Origin: Bacteriovorax stolpii
GTDB taxonomy: Bacteria; Bdellovibrionota; UBA2428
Length of the DNA stretch: 64,000 bases
Assembly: GCA_945881775.1 (NCBI GenBank)
Contig: CAMCVE010000003.1
Location: forward strand, 1-64,000
Reading direction: 5' to 3'
Shown here: piece after piece, positions 54,302 to 64,000 of the stretch
Layout of the letters: the number at the start of each line of letters is the position of its first letter
Position numbering within the stretch: the stretch's first letter is position 1
Program-made: the position numbers and the translations under genes
The notes under the pieces: model-generated
What the model saw: only the letters and a program-made list of their open reading frames with translations
The model's database searches: none
What the model was told of the DNA's origin: nothing

Positions 54302-54784
54302 TTATTCTAGCGTAGCAGCTAGATTTTTGCGAAGTTCCAAGCGAATTCTCGCAGACTCAAAATCGTTGTGCTCTTCTTCTGTTTCAAGTTTGAGGCGAGG
54401 AACAGCCAGAGACTTTCCGTTCTTGTCGATCGCCACGAAGGTGAGAAAAGCTCGCGTGCATTTTGCGCGCTCACCTAGAATCGGATTTTCTTTCCACACA
54501 TCAACGCGGATCTCCATCGAACTGCGTCCGACATAAACCAAACGTCCGCGTAGGATCACGTGATCTCCGAGCGACACTGGAGCCAGAAATGCCAAACTAT
54601 CAATGCTAGCGGTGACGACCTGAGAATTGGAGTGGCGCTGGGCCGTCATGGCCGCAATCTTATCGATCCACGCCATCATCTGTCCGCCGAAAAGGCGTCC
54701 ATCGGCGTTGATCTGATCCGGCATCACGAGCTTACGCGACTGAGTTTCGGTTTCTTGCGGAGATTTTTCGGTCGCTTGATTCAT
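54302..54784 (-). CDS. Acyl-CoA thioesterase (YciA/BFIT-like hotdog)
   Basis: A 160-residue hotdog-fold protein: NADGRLFGGQMMAWIDKIAAM with the helix-strand active site, then VTASIDSLAFLAP and GDHVILRGRLVYVGRSSMEI. Similar to YciA and to the repeated unit of larger acyl-CoA hydrolases. Likely controls acyl-CoA pools. The next gene upstream (RmuC) is in the same direction with a 33-bp gap. Confidence 0.88.
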   Translation of the reverse strand: MNQATEKSPQETETQSRKLVMPDQINADGRLFGGQMMAWIDKIAAMTAQRHSNSQVVTASIDSLAFLAPVSLGDHVILRGRLVYVGRSSMEIRVDVWKENPILGERAKCTRAFLTFVAIDKNGKSLAVPRLKLETEEEHNDFESARIRLELRKNLAATLE

Positions 54785-54817
54785 TGCTTGAGGGTCATTC
54801 TAAGCGAAAGATAGCCT

Positions 54818-56236
54818 TTAGTCGTCGAGAGAAGGGTCGATTTCTAGCAACTCGGCACTCTGCAGGGAACGCGTTTGAATTTCGAGCGTCGGATTTTCTT
54901 CGAGAAGCATATTGGGATCGTCGACCGCGAGATCCTTGAATTTCCGAGCGCTCGAGAGGACTCGCGTTTCCAGTGAGCTAACCGCCTTGTTGTAGCTGTC
55001 GACCGCGGTGTTGAGATTCTTCCCGACGGACGCAATATGCCCACTCATGGTGATCAGTCGCTTGTAGAGCTCCTTGCCAAGTTCCGAGATCTTTTTGGAG
55101 TTTGAGGCCAAAGCTTCCTGACGCCAGCCATAAGCAATCGCTTTCATGAGCGAGATAAGCGATGCAGGCGTCGCGGGAATGACATTGTTCCTAAAAGCAT
55201 ACTCCACCAACTCCGGATCGCTCTCGAGAGCCGCTTGGTAGAAGTTCTCACCCGGCAAGAACATGATCACGAATTCGAGATTCTCGTCGAACTGTGCCCA
55301 ATAGGACTTGCGAGAAAGATCTTGGATGTGACCACGTACGAGGCGCGCATGATGAAGGATGCGTTCCTGTTTGACGGACTCATCGGTGGCCTCCATCGCT
55401 TCCAGATAAGCGGACAGGGGCGCTTTAGCGTCGATAATGATCGTTTTGCCTTGAGGAAGTTTGACAATCACGTCGGGCCGCTGCTGCCGGCCTTCCTCGT
55501 TCTCGGAAGACGCCTGCTCTTGGAAGTCACAGTAGTTGAGCATGCCCGCAAGTTCGATGACGCGACGGAGTTGCGTTTCGCCCCAGCGCCCGCGCACACG
55601 AGGGTTGGCGAGCGCTCGCACGAGATTTTGGGTCTCGCTGCGAAGCTGCCCCTGGGTTTCGCCCATACTGCGAAGCTGTTGGCTGAGCGACTCGTAGGCA
55701 CCCACTCGTGCTTTTTCTAAATCTTGAATTTTCGAATCGAACTTCGAAAGACTTTCTTGAACGGGCTTTACGAGACCCGCGATACTGACCTCGCGCTTGT
55801 CGAGGTCACCTTTGGCCATCTCGTGAAACTTTGCAAAGGTGCTCTGAGCCAGTTCGAGAAAACTCGTGTTGCTGGCTTGAAGTGTTTCCGAGGCCAGCGC
55901 CTTGAATGCATTCGCGAGCTCCTCTCGAGCTTTTTCGAAATCATTGAGCCGTTGGGCCGAGAGTTCGCGCTCTTTGGAAAGAAGGGTTTCAAGCTCTGAA
56001 GAGCGGGACAAAAGAGTTTCAATTTTTACCTGAAGCGCTTGATTTTCAAGAGCTTTTGATGCGAGAGATTCTCGCTCCTCGCGGAGCCGTTCTTCCCGAC
56101 CTGCAAGTTTTTCTTCGAGAGTTCTCAGTCGTCCTTGGAGCTCAGCATGAGTCCCCGCAGCGCGCAGTCTTGAGACAAAATATCCAAACAGGATCCCCCC
56201 GACGGCTGCCCCAAAAATCCCTAGCAAAAGAGTCAT
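54818..56236 (-). CDS. rmuC: DNA recombination protein RmuC
   Basis: A 472-residue RmuC: N-terminal helix (about 3-22), long coiled coil (about 30-165), then the nuclease-like RmuC domain (about 170-450) with NPRVRGRWGETQLRRVIE and VKLPQGKTIIIDAKAPL. RmuC limits inversions and rearrangement and may act at replication forks. Confidence 0.93.
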   Translation of the reverse strand: MTLLLGIFGAAVGGILFGYFVSRLRAAGTHAELQGRLRTLEEKLAGREERLREERESLASKALENQALQVKIETLLSRSSELETLLSKERELSAQRLNDFEKAREELANAFKALASETLQASNTSFLELAQSTFAKFHEMAKGDLDKREVSIAGLVKPVQESLSKFDSKIQDLEKARVGAYESLSQQLRSMGETQGQLRSETQNLVRALANPRVRGRWGETQLRRVIELAGMLNYCDFQEQASSENEEGRQQRPDVIVKLPQGKTIIIDAKAPLSAYLEAMEATDESVKQERILHHARLVRGHIQDLSRKSYWAQFDENLEFVIMFLPGENFYQAALESDPELVEYAFRNNVIPATPASLISLMKAIAYGWRQEALASNSKKISELGKELYKRLITMSGHIASVGKNLNTAVDSYNKAVSSLETRVLSSARKFKDLAVDDPNMLLEENPTLEIQTRSLQSAELLEIDPSLDD

Positions 56237-56357
56237 CCCCCTGGCTTAGGCCGGGTGCCAAGGATTGGCAACGTTATCGCCCTTAACGCTACGCATCCTT
56301 TCGGAAAGATCCATTGGACGGAGCGCGGAGTCAGTCTATGTTATCGATCTTAAGCGG

Positions 56358-59156
56358 ATGAATAAGTTCTCATATCTCAGCAACTCGAACCCTGACTTTA
56401 TTGAAGACATCTATGCGCAGTATCGGGCCAACCCCGAGAGCGTCGATGCTTCTTGGAAGTACTTTTTCGATGGTCTCGAACTGGGTTACGCCAGCGACAC
56501 TCCGCCTCTGGAAAACATGCCGCAAGCGAGTGCGAGCGACAGCAAGCCCACAATCGATCTCTCGAGCGAAGCCAAAGTGGCAGACCTCATCAATGCCTAC
56601 CGTGAACGCGGTCATTTGCTCGCTCACATCAATCCCCTTGGCGAGCGTCCCCGGTCTCACCCCCTTTTAAAGCTCGAACATTTTGGTCTGAGCGACAAGG
56701 ACATGGAGCGTCCTTTTACGGCCGGAAAATTCCTTGGTCTAAAAACAGCTTCGCTACGCCAGATCCTCGATCGTTTGCATCAGATTTATTGCCATTCGAT
56801 CGGCGTGGAGTACACGCACATCAAAGACCCTGAAATCCGTGGATGGCTCGTTGAACGCATGGAGAGCACAGGAAACCAGGAGACTCTCAGCCCCGATCAG
56901 AAACGACGCATCTTCTCGCGCCTGGCTGAGAGCGAGACCTTCGAGAAGTTTCTTCACACCCGCTATGTTGCGCAAAAACGTTTTTCGATCGAAGGTGCGG
57001 AGGCTCTGATCCCGACCTTAGATCGTCTGATGGAAGTGGCCGGCGAACTGGGCGCTAACAACATTGTCATGGGCATGGCCCACCGAGGCCGCCTCAACGT
57101 GCTCCGCAATTTCTTTGGAAAAAAAGCCGAGCACATCCTGACAGAATTCGAACAAGAATATCAGTACGACGAAATGTCGATGGGCGAGGGCGATGTGAAG
57201 TATCACATGGGCTACTCAACCGATGTAGTGACTTCTAAAGGCCATAAGATCCACCTTTCGCTCGCAAACAACCCCAGCCACTTGGCTTTCGTCCACCCGG
57301 TTGTCGAGGGGGTAGCCCGTTCCAAACAGCGCCGCCAAGGCACCGACGCCGAAGCACGTCGCAAGATTGTTCCCATCATGATTCACGGAGACGCTGCGTT
57401 CGCAGGGCAAGGGGTGGTCTACGAGACCCTCAACCTTTCCCAAGTCGAGGCCTATTGCACGGGTGGCACGGTGAACGTGATCATCAACAATCAGGTCGGA
57501 TTCACCACCAATCCCGAAGACGCGCGTTCCACGACTTACTGCACGGACGTCGCGCGCATGCTCGAAGTGCCCATCTTCCACGTCAACGGCGACGACCCCG
57601 AGGCTCTGTCCTACGTTGCGGCGCTTTGTATGGAATTTAGGCAGAAGTTCCAGAAAGACGTTTTCATCGATTTGGTTTGCTACCGTAAATACGGGCACAA
57701 CGAGTCGGACGAGCCTGCGTTCACTCAGCCGCTCATGTACAAAGCCATCCGCTCCCACCTTTCGCCGTATCTGGTCTACGCCCAACGCCTCGAAGCTGAA
57801 GGCCTCGTGACGCCGGCCCAGATCCAGGCCGAGGTTGAGCGTTTCACCGAGATTCTCATCGAAGCACAAAAACGCACCCGCGAGGAAAAGCCTCGTCCCT
57901 ACGTTTCCAGTTTCGAAAGTCCACTCTGGAAAACCTACCGCCGCCCTTCGGACGAGGACCTTTTCCGCAACATCGATACCAAGTTTCCAGATGCTCGTTT
58001 GCGCGAGCTCTCCAAGCAAATCAATTCAATTCCCTCGGGCTTCCATCTCAATCCCAAGATCGCGCGGCTGCTCGAGGCGCGCGTTAAAGCAGTCGAGGAA
58101 GGCAAGGGCATCGATTGGGGCAATGGCGAGCTCCTTGCGTACGCATCGCTTCTCGACGAAGGATATAGCATTCGACTTACGGGCCAAGACGTGGAGCGTG
58201 GCACCTTCTCGCACCGGAATGCAGTTTTGCTCGATAGCGAGACGGGTGCTGAACACGCGCCTCTCTCAGCTCTTCTCAAAAACCAAGATCAGTTTGTTCT
58301 CGTCAAAAACAGCACGCTCTCTGAAACGGGCGTCCTAGGTTTCGAATACGGATGGTCGCTCGGAGATCCCAACGCTCTTGTCGTTTGGGAAGCGCAATTC
58401 GGCGATTTCGCCAACGGCGCTCAGGTCATCATCGACCAGTTCATCACTTCCGGCGAATCAAAATGGCAACGAGCCAGCGGTTTGGTGATGTACTTGCCGC
58501 ACGGATATGAGGGACAAGGTCCCGAGCATTCGAGTGCTCGTCTCGAGCGTTTCCTGCAACTCTCTGGACGTGCCAATATCACAGTTGGAAACCTGAGCAC
58601 ACCCGCTCAGCTTTTCCATGCTCTTCGTCGTCAGCTCAAGCGCGACTTCCGCAAGCCGCTCATTCTGATGACACCAAAGAGCCTGCTTCGCCATCCTCTC
58701 GTAACGTCCACGGTGGAGGATTTCTCGAGCGGCGCTTTCCAAGAAGTGATCGATGACCCTCGATTTGTCGACACCAAGAAGGCACGCAAAGTTTTGCTCT
58801 GCTCGGGCAAGATTTATTACGACCTACTTGCAGCGCAAACCGAGAAGAGCATTGACGATGTCGCGCTCGTTCGTATCGAGCAACTCTATCCCTGGCCAGA
58901 ACAACAAATTCTCGACATCCTTTCGCGCTACGACCACGTGAAAGAATTCCACTGGGTTCAAGAAGAACCTCGCAATATGGGTGCCTGGATTTTTGTTCAG
59001 GCCTTCTTCGGAGGCGGCTACCGCAATATGTCCGAGAAACTTGGGAATAAACCCCTGCAGTACATTGGTCGAGGCACGGGCGCAGCACCGTCTGTGGGCT
59101 CCGCTAAATTGCACGCTAAAGACCAAGCCGGCATCATCGCCGAAGCTTTAAAATAG
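56358..59156 (+). CDS. sucA: 2-oxoglutarate dehydrogenase E1 (SucA)
   Basis: 932 residues from ATG 56358, chosen because MNKFSYLSNSNPDFIEDIY matches the usual N-terminus; an earlier ATG at 56265 would add 31 residues that look non-coding. Thiamine-diphosphate motifs include GMAHRGRLNVLRNFFG, HGDAAFAGQGVVYETLN and NNQVGFTTNP; the transketolase half has PHGYEGQGPEHSSARLERF. It decarboxylates 2-oxoglutarate in the TCA cycle and passes the succinyl group to SucB. First of sucA-sucB-lpd. Confidence 0.96.
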   Translation: MNKFSYLSNSNPDFIEDIYAQYRANPESVDASWKYFFDGLELGYASDTPPLENMPQASASDSKPTIDLSSEAKVADLINAYRERGHLLAHINPLGERPRSHPLLKLEHFGLSDKDMERPFTAGKFLGLKTASLRQILDRLHQIYCHSIGVEYTHIKDPEIRGWLVERMESTGNQETLSPDQKRRIFSRLAESETFEKFLHTRYVAQKRFSIEGAEALIPTLDRLMEVAGELGANNIVMGMAHRGRLNVLRNFFGKKAEHILTEFEQEYQYDEMSMGEGDVKYHMGYSTDVVTSKGHKIHLSLANNPSHLAFVHPVVEGVARSKQRRQGTDAEARRKIVPIMIHGDAAFAGQGVVYETLNLSQVEAYCTGGTVNVIINNQVGFTTNPEDARSTTYCTDVARMLEVPIFHVNGDDPEALSYVAALCMEFRQKFQKDVFIDLVCYRKYGHNESDEPAFTQPLMYKAIRSHLSPYLVYAQRLEAEGLVTPAQIQAEVERFTEILIEAQKRTREEKPRPYVSSFESPLWKTYRRPSDEDLFRNIDTKFPDARLRELSKQINSIPSGFHLNPKIARLLEARVKAVEEGKGIDWGNGELLAYASLLDEGYSIRLTGQDVERGTFSHRNAVLLDSETGAEHAPLSALLKNQDQFVLVKNSTLSETGVLGFEYGWSLGDPNALVVWEAQFGDFANGAQVIIDQFITSGESKWQRASGLVMYLPHGYEGQGPEHSSARLERFLQLSGRANITVGNLSTPAQLFHALRRQLKRDFRKPLILMTPKSLLRHPLVTSTVEDFSSGAFQEVIDDPRFVDTKKARKVLLCSGKIYYDLLAAQTEKSIDDVALVRIEQLYPWPEQQILDILSRYDHVKEFHWVQEEPRNMGAWIFVQAFFGGGYRNMSEKLGNKPLQYIGRGTGAAPSVGSAKLHAKDQAGIIAEALK

Positions 59157-59168
59157 GAGTGAAGTAGA

Positions 59169-60389
59169 ATGATTCATGAGATTGTGGCTCCCACCGTAGG
59201 CGAATCCATCAGCGAAGTCCGCATCCTGGCTTGGAGCAAAAAGAATGGCGAGTACGTAAAAAACGGTGAAACCGTCGCCGAGATTGAGTCCGACAAAGCC
59301 ACCGTCGAGGTGATCGCGGAGTCCAATGGAACCCTGAAGATTCTGGAGCAAGCCGGAGAGATGATTGCTGTCGGCAAAACGATTGCGCAAATCGACGACG
59401 CGGGTGCCGCGACCGCCACGTCGTATCAAACCGCGCCTGCAGCTCCAAAATCTCCCGCAGCAATTCCCTCCAAAGTGGCTCCCTCCGCTAAAGGACTCGA
59501 GGACCAATCTCCCGCGGTTCGCAAGATTCTCGCAGAGAGCGGCTCAGATCCCGCAGAGATCAATGGAACAGGCAAGGGCGGTCGAATCACCAAGGGCGAC
59601 GCTCTTGAGCACGCTGTAAGCCCACGTGCAAAAACGATAGGTCGTGCCACCGATTCCGAGATCAAAGCCAGAGACAATGTGGGTGATCGTCGCGTCCCGA
59701 TGTCACTGCTTCGCCTCAAGATCGCAGAACGCCTCAAACAAGCCCAAAACACCGCAGCCATGCTCACAACTTTTAACGAGGTAGACCTCTCAAAAGTTGT
59801 GGAGCTTCGTAAACAATACAAAGATAAGTTCAAAACCAAGTATGGCGTGGGCCTGGGTTACATGAGCTTCTTCACTCGCGCTGCCACTCTGGCGCTCAAG
59901 GACTTCGAAGCGGTCAACGCTTCGATCGATGGGTCCGACGTCATCTATCATGATTACGTTCATATCGGGATTGCCGTGGGCACGGAACGCGGCCTGGTTG
60001 TTCCCGTCCTTCGCAATGCAGAGAAAATGAGCTTCGCACAAATTGAGCAAGCGATCGTCGACGCCGCCACCAAGGCCAAAGCCGGGAAATTAGGAATTGC
60101 GGACATGTCCGGCGGCACCTTCACTGTCACCAACGGCGGCACCTACGGGTCGATGCTCTCCACACCCATCCTGAACCCCCCTCAATCTGCGATCCTCGGC
60201 ATGCACAACATTCAAGACCGTGCTGTTGTGATCGACGGCAAAATCGAGATCCGCCCTATGATGTATCTCGCGGTCTCCTACGACCACCGGATCATCGACG
60301 GAAAAGAAGCCGTGAGCTTCCTTGTCGCGATCAAGAAACGCCTCGAGAACCCCGAAGAACTCGGTCTCGAATTCAAGAAGGAAATTTAA
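59169..60389 (+). CDS. sucB: Dihydrolipoyl succinyltransferase E2 (SucB)
   Basis: A 406-residue E2: lipoyl domain with Lys43 ([10 protein letters not shown]), an Ala/Pro linker, peripheral-subunit-binding domain ([20 protein letters not shown]) and a catalytic core ending [12 protein letters not shown] with catalytic His373 and Asp377. Transfers succinyl from lipoamide to CoA. GGAG lies 9 bp before the start; 12 bp after sucA. Confidence 0.96.
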   Translation: MIHEIVAPTVGESISEVRILAWSKKNGEYVKNGETVAEIESDKATVEVIAESNGTLKILEQAGEMIAVGKTIAQIDDAGAATATSYQTAPAAPKSPAAIPSKVAPSAKGLEDQSPAVRKILAESGSDPAEINGTGKGGRITKGDALEHAVSPRAKTIGRATDSEIKARDNVGDRRVPMSLLRLKIAERLKQAQNTAAMLTTFNEVDLSKVVELRKQYKDKFKTKYGVGLGYMSFFTRAATLALKDFEAVNASIDGSDVIYHDYVHIGIAVGTERGLVVPVLRNAEKMSFAQIEQAIVDAATKAKAGKLGIADMSGGTFTVTNGGTYGSMLSTPILNPPQSAILGMHNIQDRAVVIDGKIEIRPMMYLAVSYDHRIIDGKEAVSFLVAIKKRLENPEELGLEFKKEI

Positions 60390-60392
60390 ATC

Positions 60393-61811
60393 ATGGGCGC
60401 GGAAAATTTTGACCTCATCGTGATCGGCGCCGGCCCCGGCGGATACATTGCTGCAATCCGCGCTGCTCAACTCGGACTTAAAGTGGCCTGTGTTGACAAA
60501 CGCGCGGCTCTTGGCGGGACCTGCCTCAATGTGGGCTGCATTCCCTCGAAGGCGCTTCTCGAATCGACTGAACTCTTTCACACCGCTCAAAAGAATTTCA
60601 CAAAACATGGCATCGTTGCCGAATCGGTTCGCGTCGATCTCGAAGCCATGATGAAGCGCAAAGATGCTGTCGTCCGCCAACTCACGGGGGGTATTGCCGG
60701 TCTCTTCAAAAAGAATAAGATCGCGGCCTTCACAGGTGAAGCGCGTTTTGACAAATCTGAGGGAGGCCTTCACAAGGTGCTCGTAAAAGTGGCCGACGCG
60801 GATCAAGTGCTCTTAGCTCCCAAGGTCATCATCGCCACCGGCAGCGTTCCCTCGACTCTCAAAGGAATCGACTTCGATGGCGAAAAGATCGTCTCGTCAA
60901 CAGAAGCCCTCGCGCTCAAGCAGATCCCCAAAAACTTTGTCGTGATCGGCGGAGGCTATATCGGCCTGGAAATGGGCTCGGTCTGGAAACGACTGGGTTC
61001 GAACGTCACAGTGGTTGAGTACGCAGACCGCATTGTTCCCGCAATGGATCAACAAATCGGCAAAGAACTCCACAAGTCTCTCGTAAAGCTGGGCTTTGAT
61101 TTCCGACTCAGCACCGAATGCCTTTCGGCCAAAACCTCAAAGGACGGCGTCGAACTCGAAGTCCGAGACCGCACAAGCAACCAAAGCTCCAAAATCAACG
61201 CAGATGTGGTGCTCGTGTGCGCGGGTCGCCGCGCCTTCACGGGCGGCCTCAATCTCGAAGCCATCAGCCTCAAAACGGACGAGCGCGGTCAGATTGCGAT
61301 CAACGAACATTTTGAAAGTTCCGTGAAGGGTGTCTATGCGATTGGCGATGTCGTACGGGGACCGATGCTCGCCCACAAAGCCGAAGACGAAGGCGTCGCC
61401 GTGGCAGAAATTATCAGTGGGCAGGCTGGGCATGTCGCTTACGATAAGATCCCCGCAGTCGTTTACACCTGGCCCGAAGTGGCGAGTGTGGGGCTTACCG
61501 AAGAAGAGTGCAAGGACAAGCATCTCACCTACAAAGTCGGTACATTCCCCTTCATGGCCAACGCACGAGCAAAAGCGATGGACGAAACCGATGGCCTCGT
61601 AAAAATCATCGCAGACGCCAAGACGGATCGCATTTTGGGCGCACACATTATTGGTCCTCGTGCGGGCGAGCTTATCGGCGAGATCGTGTCGGTGATGGAG
61701 TTTGGCGGCTCAAGCGAAGACATCGCGCGTACCTGTCACGCCCATCCCACGCTGTCTGAAGCTGTAAAAGAGGCCGCGCTGGCGGTGGATAAGCGGACCT
61801 TGAATTTCTAA
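60393..61811 (+). CDS. lpd: Dihydrolipoyl dehydrogenase E3
   Basis: A 472-residue flavoenzyme with FAD motif GAGPGG (about 12-17), redox pair Cys44/Cys49 (GGTCLNVGCIPSKALL), NAD motif GGGYIGLEMG and active-site His451/Glu456 (HAHPTLSE). Re-oxidises dihydrolipoamide of SucB and may serve other 2-oxoacid dehydrogenases. Last gene of the operon, 3 bp after sucB. Confidence 0.96.
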   Translation: MGAENFDLIVIGAGPGGYIAAIRAAQLGLKVACVDKRAALGGTCLNVGCIPSKALLESTELFHTAQKNFTKHGIVAESVRVDLEAMMKRKDAVVRQLTGGIAGLFKKNKIAAFTGEARFDKSEGGLHKVLVKVADADQVLLAPKVIIATGSVPSTLKGIDFDGEKIVSSTEALALKQIPKNFVVIGGGYIGLEMGSVWKRLGSNVTVVEYADRIVPAMDQQIGKELHKSLVKLGFDFRLSTECLSAKTSKDGVELEVRDRTSNQSSKINADVVLVCAGRRAFTGGLNLEAISLKTDERGQIAINEHFESSVKGVYAIGDVVRGPMLAHKAEDEGVAVAEIISGQAGHVAYDKIPAVVYTWPEVASVGLTEEECKDKHLTYKVGTFPFMANARAKAMDETDGLVKIIADAKTDRILGAHIIGPRAGELIGEIVSVMEFGGSSEDIARTCHAHPTLSEAVKEAALAVDKRTLNF

Positions 61812-61888
61812 TACATAGAGTCATTGAGATAGATTCACTTGTCTGGGCCCATCGGCTGGGCCAAATCTGTATCCACAGGAGAATTTCC

Positions 61889-62665
61889 ATGAAATCATTC
61901 AAACTCATGTTCGCCGCGACTGTCGCCTTTCTGGCAGCAGCCCTCCATGCAGAGCCCTCCCGTCCCATGAAGGAGCCTCTTCGAGTCAACACCATCTTCA
62001 TCCCCCAAGAGGGCTTTGACGACAACGACAACGTCGAGTTTGTTCTCGATGGCGAGCTCAAAAATGCCTGCTTCCAACTCGGCATGAGCTCTGTGAAAAT
62101 CGAAGGCAATGTGATCAGCGTGAGCCTCGAATCTCACCGTGCTGACGACACCTACTGCACCCAAGACGACGCCGTTCTTCCCGAAGCGATTCAGGCTCCG
62201 GTCCCTTTCTACAAGGAAATTGAACTTGGCCAACTCAAAGCCGGCCAGTACACCCTCCGCTACGAAACAACGAGTGTGGTTGTGAACAAGACTTTCAACG
62301 TCGCTCAAGCACCCACCAATCGCCAAGACTCTCTGAACTACGCACCTGTGGAGAACGCAAGCATCGACTCCATCGTGAAGACGGGAGACAACGTGAAGCT
62401 GCGTCTCACTGGCGTGCTGACTTCTTCCTGCATGCACTTGCGTGACGAAGCCCTCGTTTCTCTCGAAGGTGATGTGGTCGTGGTTCAGCCCCTCGTCAGA
62501 GTCGACCTGACCTCGAACTGCCTGATGTATCTACGTCCCTTTTCTCAGGAAGTCATGTTTCCAAATCTTACAGAAGGTCGCTACCTGATTCACATCCGCA
62601 GCATGAACGGACGCGCCCTGAACCGCGTGCTTAGCGTGAGCGACGAAGCTTCCACGGCACTCTAA
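61889..62665 (+). CDS. Exported hypothetical protein
   Basis: A 258-residue protein with a signal peptide (MKSFKLMFAATVAFLAAAL, cleavage about 22) and GGAG before the start. The mature part contains two similar beta-sandwich-like halves, each with a conserved Cys (CFQLGMSSVKIEGNVISVSL against CMHLRDEALVSLEGDVVVVQ) and a GQYTLRY or GRYLIHI strand. That is an internal repeat; no function is known. Terminator follows. Confidence 0.65.
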   Translation: MKSFKLMFAATVAFLAAALHAEPSRPMKEPLRVNTIFIPQEGFDDNDNVEFVLDGELKNACFQLGMSSVKIEGNVISVSLESHRADDTYCTQDDAVLPEAIQAPVPFYKEIELGQLKAGQYTLRYETTSVVVNKTFNVAQAPTNRQDSLNYAPVENASIDSIVKTGDNVKLRLTGVLTSSCMHLRDEALVSLEGDVVVVQPLVRVDLTSNCLMYLRPFSQEVMFPNLTEGRYLIHIRSMNGRALNRVLSVSDEASTAL

Positions 62666-62690
62666 GCTTTTTTAGAATCTTAAAATAGAA

Positions 62691-62728
62691 AATCCCGGTC
62701 CCCAGAAATGGTGGATCGGGATTTTTTT
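62691..62728. terminator. Bidirectional rho-independent terminator
   Basis: AATCCCGGTCC pairs with GGATCGGGATT (one G-T pair), followed by TTTTTTT on the plus strand; the minus strand reads a T-rich tract after the same stem. It serves the exported protein gene and the convergent gene at 62741. Confidence 0.85.
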
Positions 62729-62740
62729 ACGTAGGAGCCC

Positions 62741-63307
62741 TTAAGACGCTTTTTTACGTTTGACCCGGGGTTGCTCTTCTTCTTCTTCATCGTCGAATTC
62801 TGCTTCGGCTTTGCTGGCTTGGGGCTGCATGCCAGCACGGTACGCTCCCTGAGAGGGGTGGTTGCGGAAATAGTGATGCAACTGAAGAACCTCGAAGTAT
62901 TCCTGACGACTTAAACACGCGAGAATGAAATCAAAATGAGGGTTCTCGGGAGTAATGTTGAAATACAAACTCGATGCGGAGGCGAGGGGAGTTAGAGGCT
63001 GGCTCATCGCCACTTGACCCTTGATGATTGTGATCATGCCGACTTCGGGCTGCACGTTGTAGCCATCGATATCGCCAAGAGCTTTAACAACTGAGAGGGA
63101 CATCTTTCTCAACTTTTCGGTGACTCCTTGATGTGACAAGAAGTTGCTCAGGTCATCGCGGAAGTCGCTTTCGATGATCTTAAAAGCCGTTTCGATTTGA
63201 ACATCGATCGCGCGGATCTCTTCTTCACTCAAATGAGTCAATTCGCGAGCGCGTTTGATGCACTTACCAACTCGAGTCACAATCTCTTCAAACACAGGAG
63301 CACCCAT
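62741..63307 (-). CDS. Hypothetical protein with acidic tail
   Basis: A 188-residue cytoplasmic protein: helices (about 1-75), a central strand-rich part (EVGMITIIKGQVAM), a helical segment (FILACLSRQEYFEVLQLHHY) and a charged low-complexity C-terminus (EFDDEEEEEQPRVKRKK). No recognised family or transmembrane segment. Confidence 0.6.
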   Translation of the reverse strand: MGAPVFEEIVTRVGKCIKRARELTHLSEEEIRAIDVQIETAFKIIESDFRDDLSNFLSHQGVTEKLRKMSLSVVKALGDIDGYNVQPEVGMITIIKGQVAMSQPLTPLASASSLYFNITPENPHFDFILACLSRQEYFEVLQLHHYFRNHPSQGAYRAGMQPQASKAEAEFDDEEEEEQPRVKRKKAS

Positions 63308-63392
63308 TAGAGACCTTATCGGCGCGAGTGCCGGTTTCTTGACTCCACAAAACCAGTTAAGGGCTTTAAAGCCTTTCTTTAGAGGAACTTAA

Positions 63393-64000
63393 CTAACGCA
63401 GCACCCCGTTTGTTGGCCTTGGAGCCTCAATCTCGGCGTAGACAGGCCAATGATCGGAAACCCCCTCGATGCGTCCCCAAGATCCCGTTCGAAAGCGAAG
63501 TGGACCGGGCCCTTGGCTTGAGTGCTGAAAATCGAGCTCCCGAATGACGCGTACACTCTCCGGAACAAGGCGCCAACCCATAGACTCGGATTGCCGAAGC
63601 ATCCAAATCTGATCAAAGAACGACCATCCCCGGTGGTAGACCGTTCCTTGGCAATCTTTGCAGCCCACCAGATGACTCACACACCATCTGGTGGAATGCG
63701 CTCTTTGGATCCGAGCACGACGCCGCTCCTCGCGAGCACTCACATTGAAGTCTCCCCCCACAAGCACGAGTTCCCGAGCTGGAGCAGATGTCAGGCGATC
63801 AAGTTCATCGAGAGCCGCTTCACGCATTCGCGCCGGATGAAACGCCGACGGAAGATGCAGCACAAAAACTCTAACGGATCCGAACGGCGACTTAAGACGG
63901 ACTTCGAGAATCCCCCGTGTTGCAGCTTCTAAGCGTGAAAATGCGCTCCCAAACGGAATTTTATGAAGCTTAGGGGGAGCGGCCAACGGCCATCGGCTGA
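63393..64000 (-). CDS. Endonuclease/exonuclease/phosphatase family protein, 5' end outside window
   Basis: About 202 residues visible; the frame remains open to the right edge, so the N-terminal metal ligands are missing. The visible part has VLVGGDFNVS (Asn/Asp of the active site), WSFFDQIWMLR and the family-closing VSDHWPVYAEIE with catalytic His. Substrate may be DNA, phosphoinositide-like lipid or sphingomyelin. Confidence 0.85.
   Translation of the reverse strand, partial: SRWPLAAPPKLHKIPFGSAFSRLEAATRGILEVRLKSPFGSVRVFVLHLPSAFHPARMREAALDELDRLTSAPARELVLVGGDFNVSAREERRRARIQRAHSTRWCVSHLVGCKDCQGTVYHRGWSFFDQIWMLRQSESMGWRLVPESVRVIRELDFQHSSQGPGPLRFRTGSWGRIEGVSDHWPVYAEIEAPRPTNGVLR

Noticed and set aside
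57216-58019. Minus-strand frame of 267 codons
   Set aside because: Lies entirely within sucA on the opposite strand and has no family motif; the sense protein is unambiguous.
60090-60806. Minus-strand frame of 238 codons across the sucB/lpd junction
   Set aside because: Spans two clear genes on the other strand; a composition artefact.

Overview
The window comes from a Gram-negative bacterium with roughly balanced base composition. It has Sec signal peptides, a predicted outer-membrane protein, type IV-pilin-like proteins, a 2-oxoglutarate dehydrogenase operon and an unusually dense set of two-component and chemosensory genes. Together these suggest a Bdellovibrionota or other deltaproteobacteria-like lineage. 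That placement is inference from gene content; no rRNA gene or other phylogenetic marker gene is present.

About 0.7-15.5 kb is an accessory island. A tyrosine recombinase (1058-2161, minus) lies next to a 48-bp fragment identical to the 3' end of a tRNA-Arg(TCT) gene (882-929). An identical fragment recurs at 9628-9675. A second repeat family, a tandem TTGCCATCA motif followed by about 120 bp, occurs at 736, 999, 8097 (truncated), 9480 and 11081. These look like attachment-site arms left by successive integrations of related elements. The island carries an xis-like gene, a TraD/VirD4-type coupling protein, an IS3-family element with a programmed -1 frameshift signal, and several antitoxin-like regulators without an obvious toxin. 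It also carries three apparently complete toxin-antitoxin systems (HTH plus nucleotidyltransferase, HigBA-like, AbiEi/AbiEii), each preceded by an inverted-repeat operator, plus an SRAP-domain protein and duplicated, decaying gene fragments. Most small DNA-binding proteins here end in Ala-Ala, while the toxins do not.

From 15.6 to 43.1 kb the DNA is mainly signalling: an ABC exporter, a hybrid PAS histidine kinase, a hydrolase-like secreted protein, a glycosyltransferase, a DTW-domain tRNA modification enzyme, more histidine kinases and single receiver proteins. Its core is a nine-gene chemosensory operon (37986 down to 27107). That operon encodes a PAS/degenerate receptor-like protein, CheA, CheW, a methyl-accepting protein, a hybrid kinase, an Hpt protein, a receiver and two separate CheR-REC-CheB three-domain fusions. 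The absence of flagellar genes suggests, but does not prove, a role other than flagellar taxis. A degenerate HD-GYP protein, another kinase and an acetyl-CoA hydrolase/transferase follow.

From 43.4 to 50 kb lie secreted and surface genes: an exported protein made of about 46-residue repeats, an exported EF-hand-like protein, a 955-residue pilin-like protein and two prepilin-like proteins in a row. From 50 to 64 kb are mostly housekeeping genes: a membrane sulfatase gene broken by one in-frame TAA, a DmpA-type P1 peptidase, two thioesterases, an outer-membrane protein, RmuC, sucA-sucB-lpd, two unknown proteins and an endonuclease/exonuclease/phosphatase family gene that runs off the right edge.
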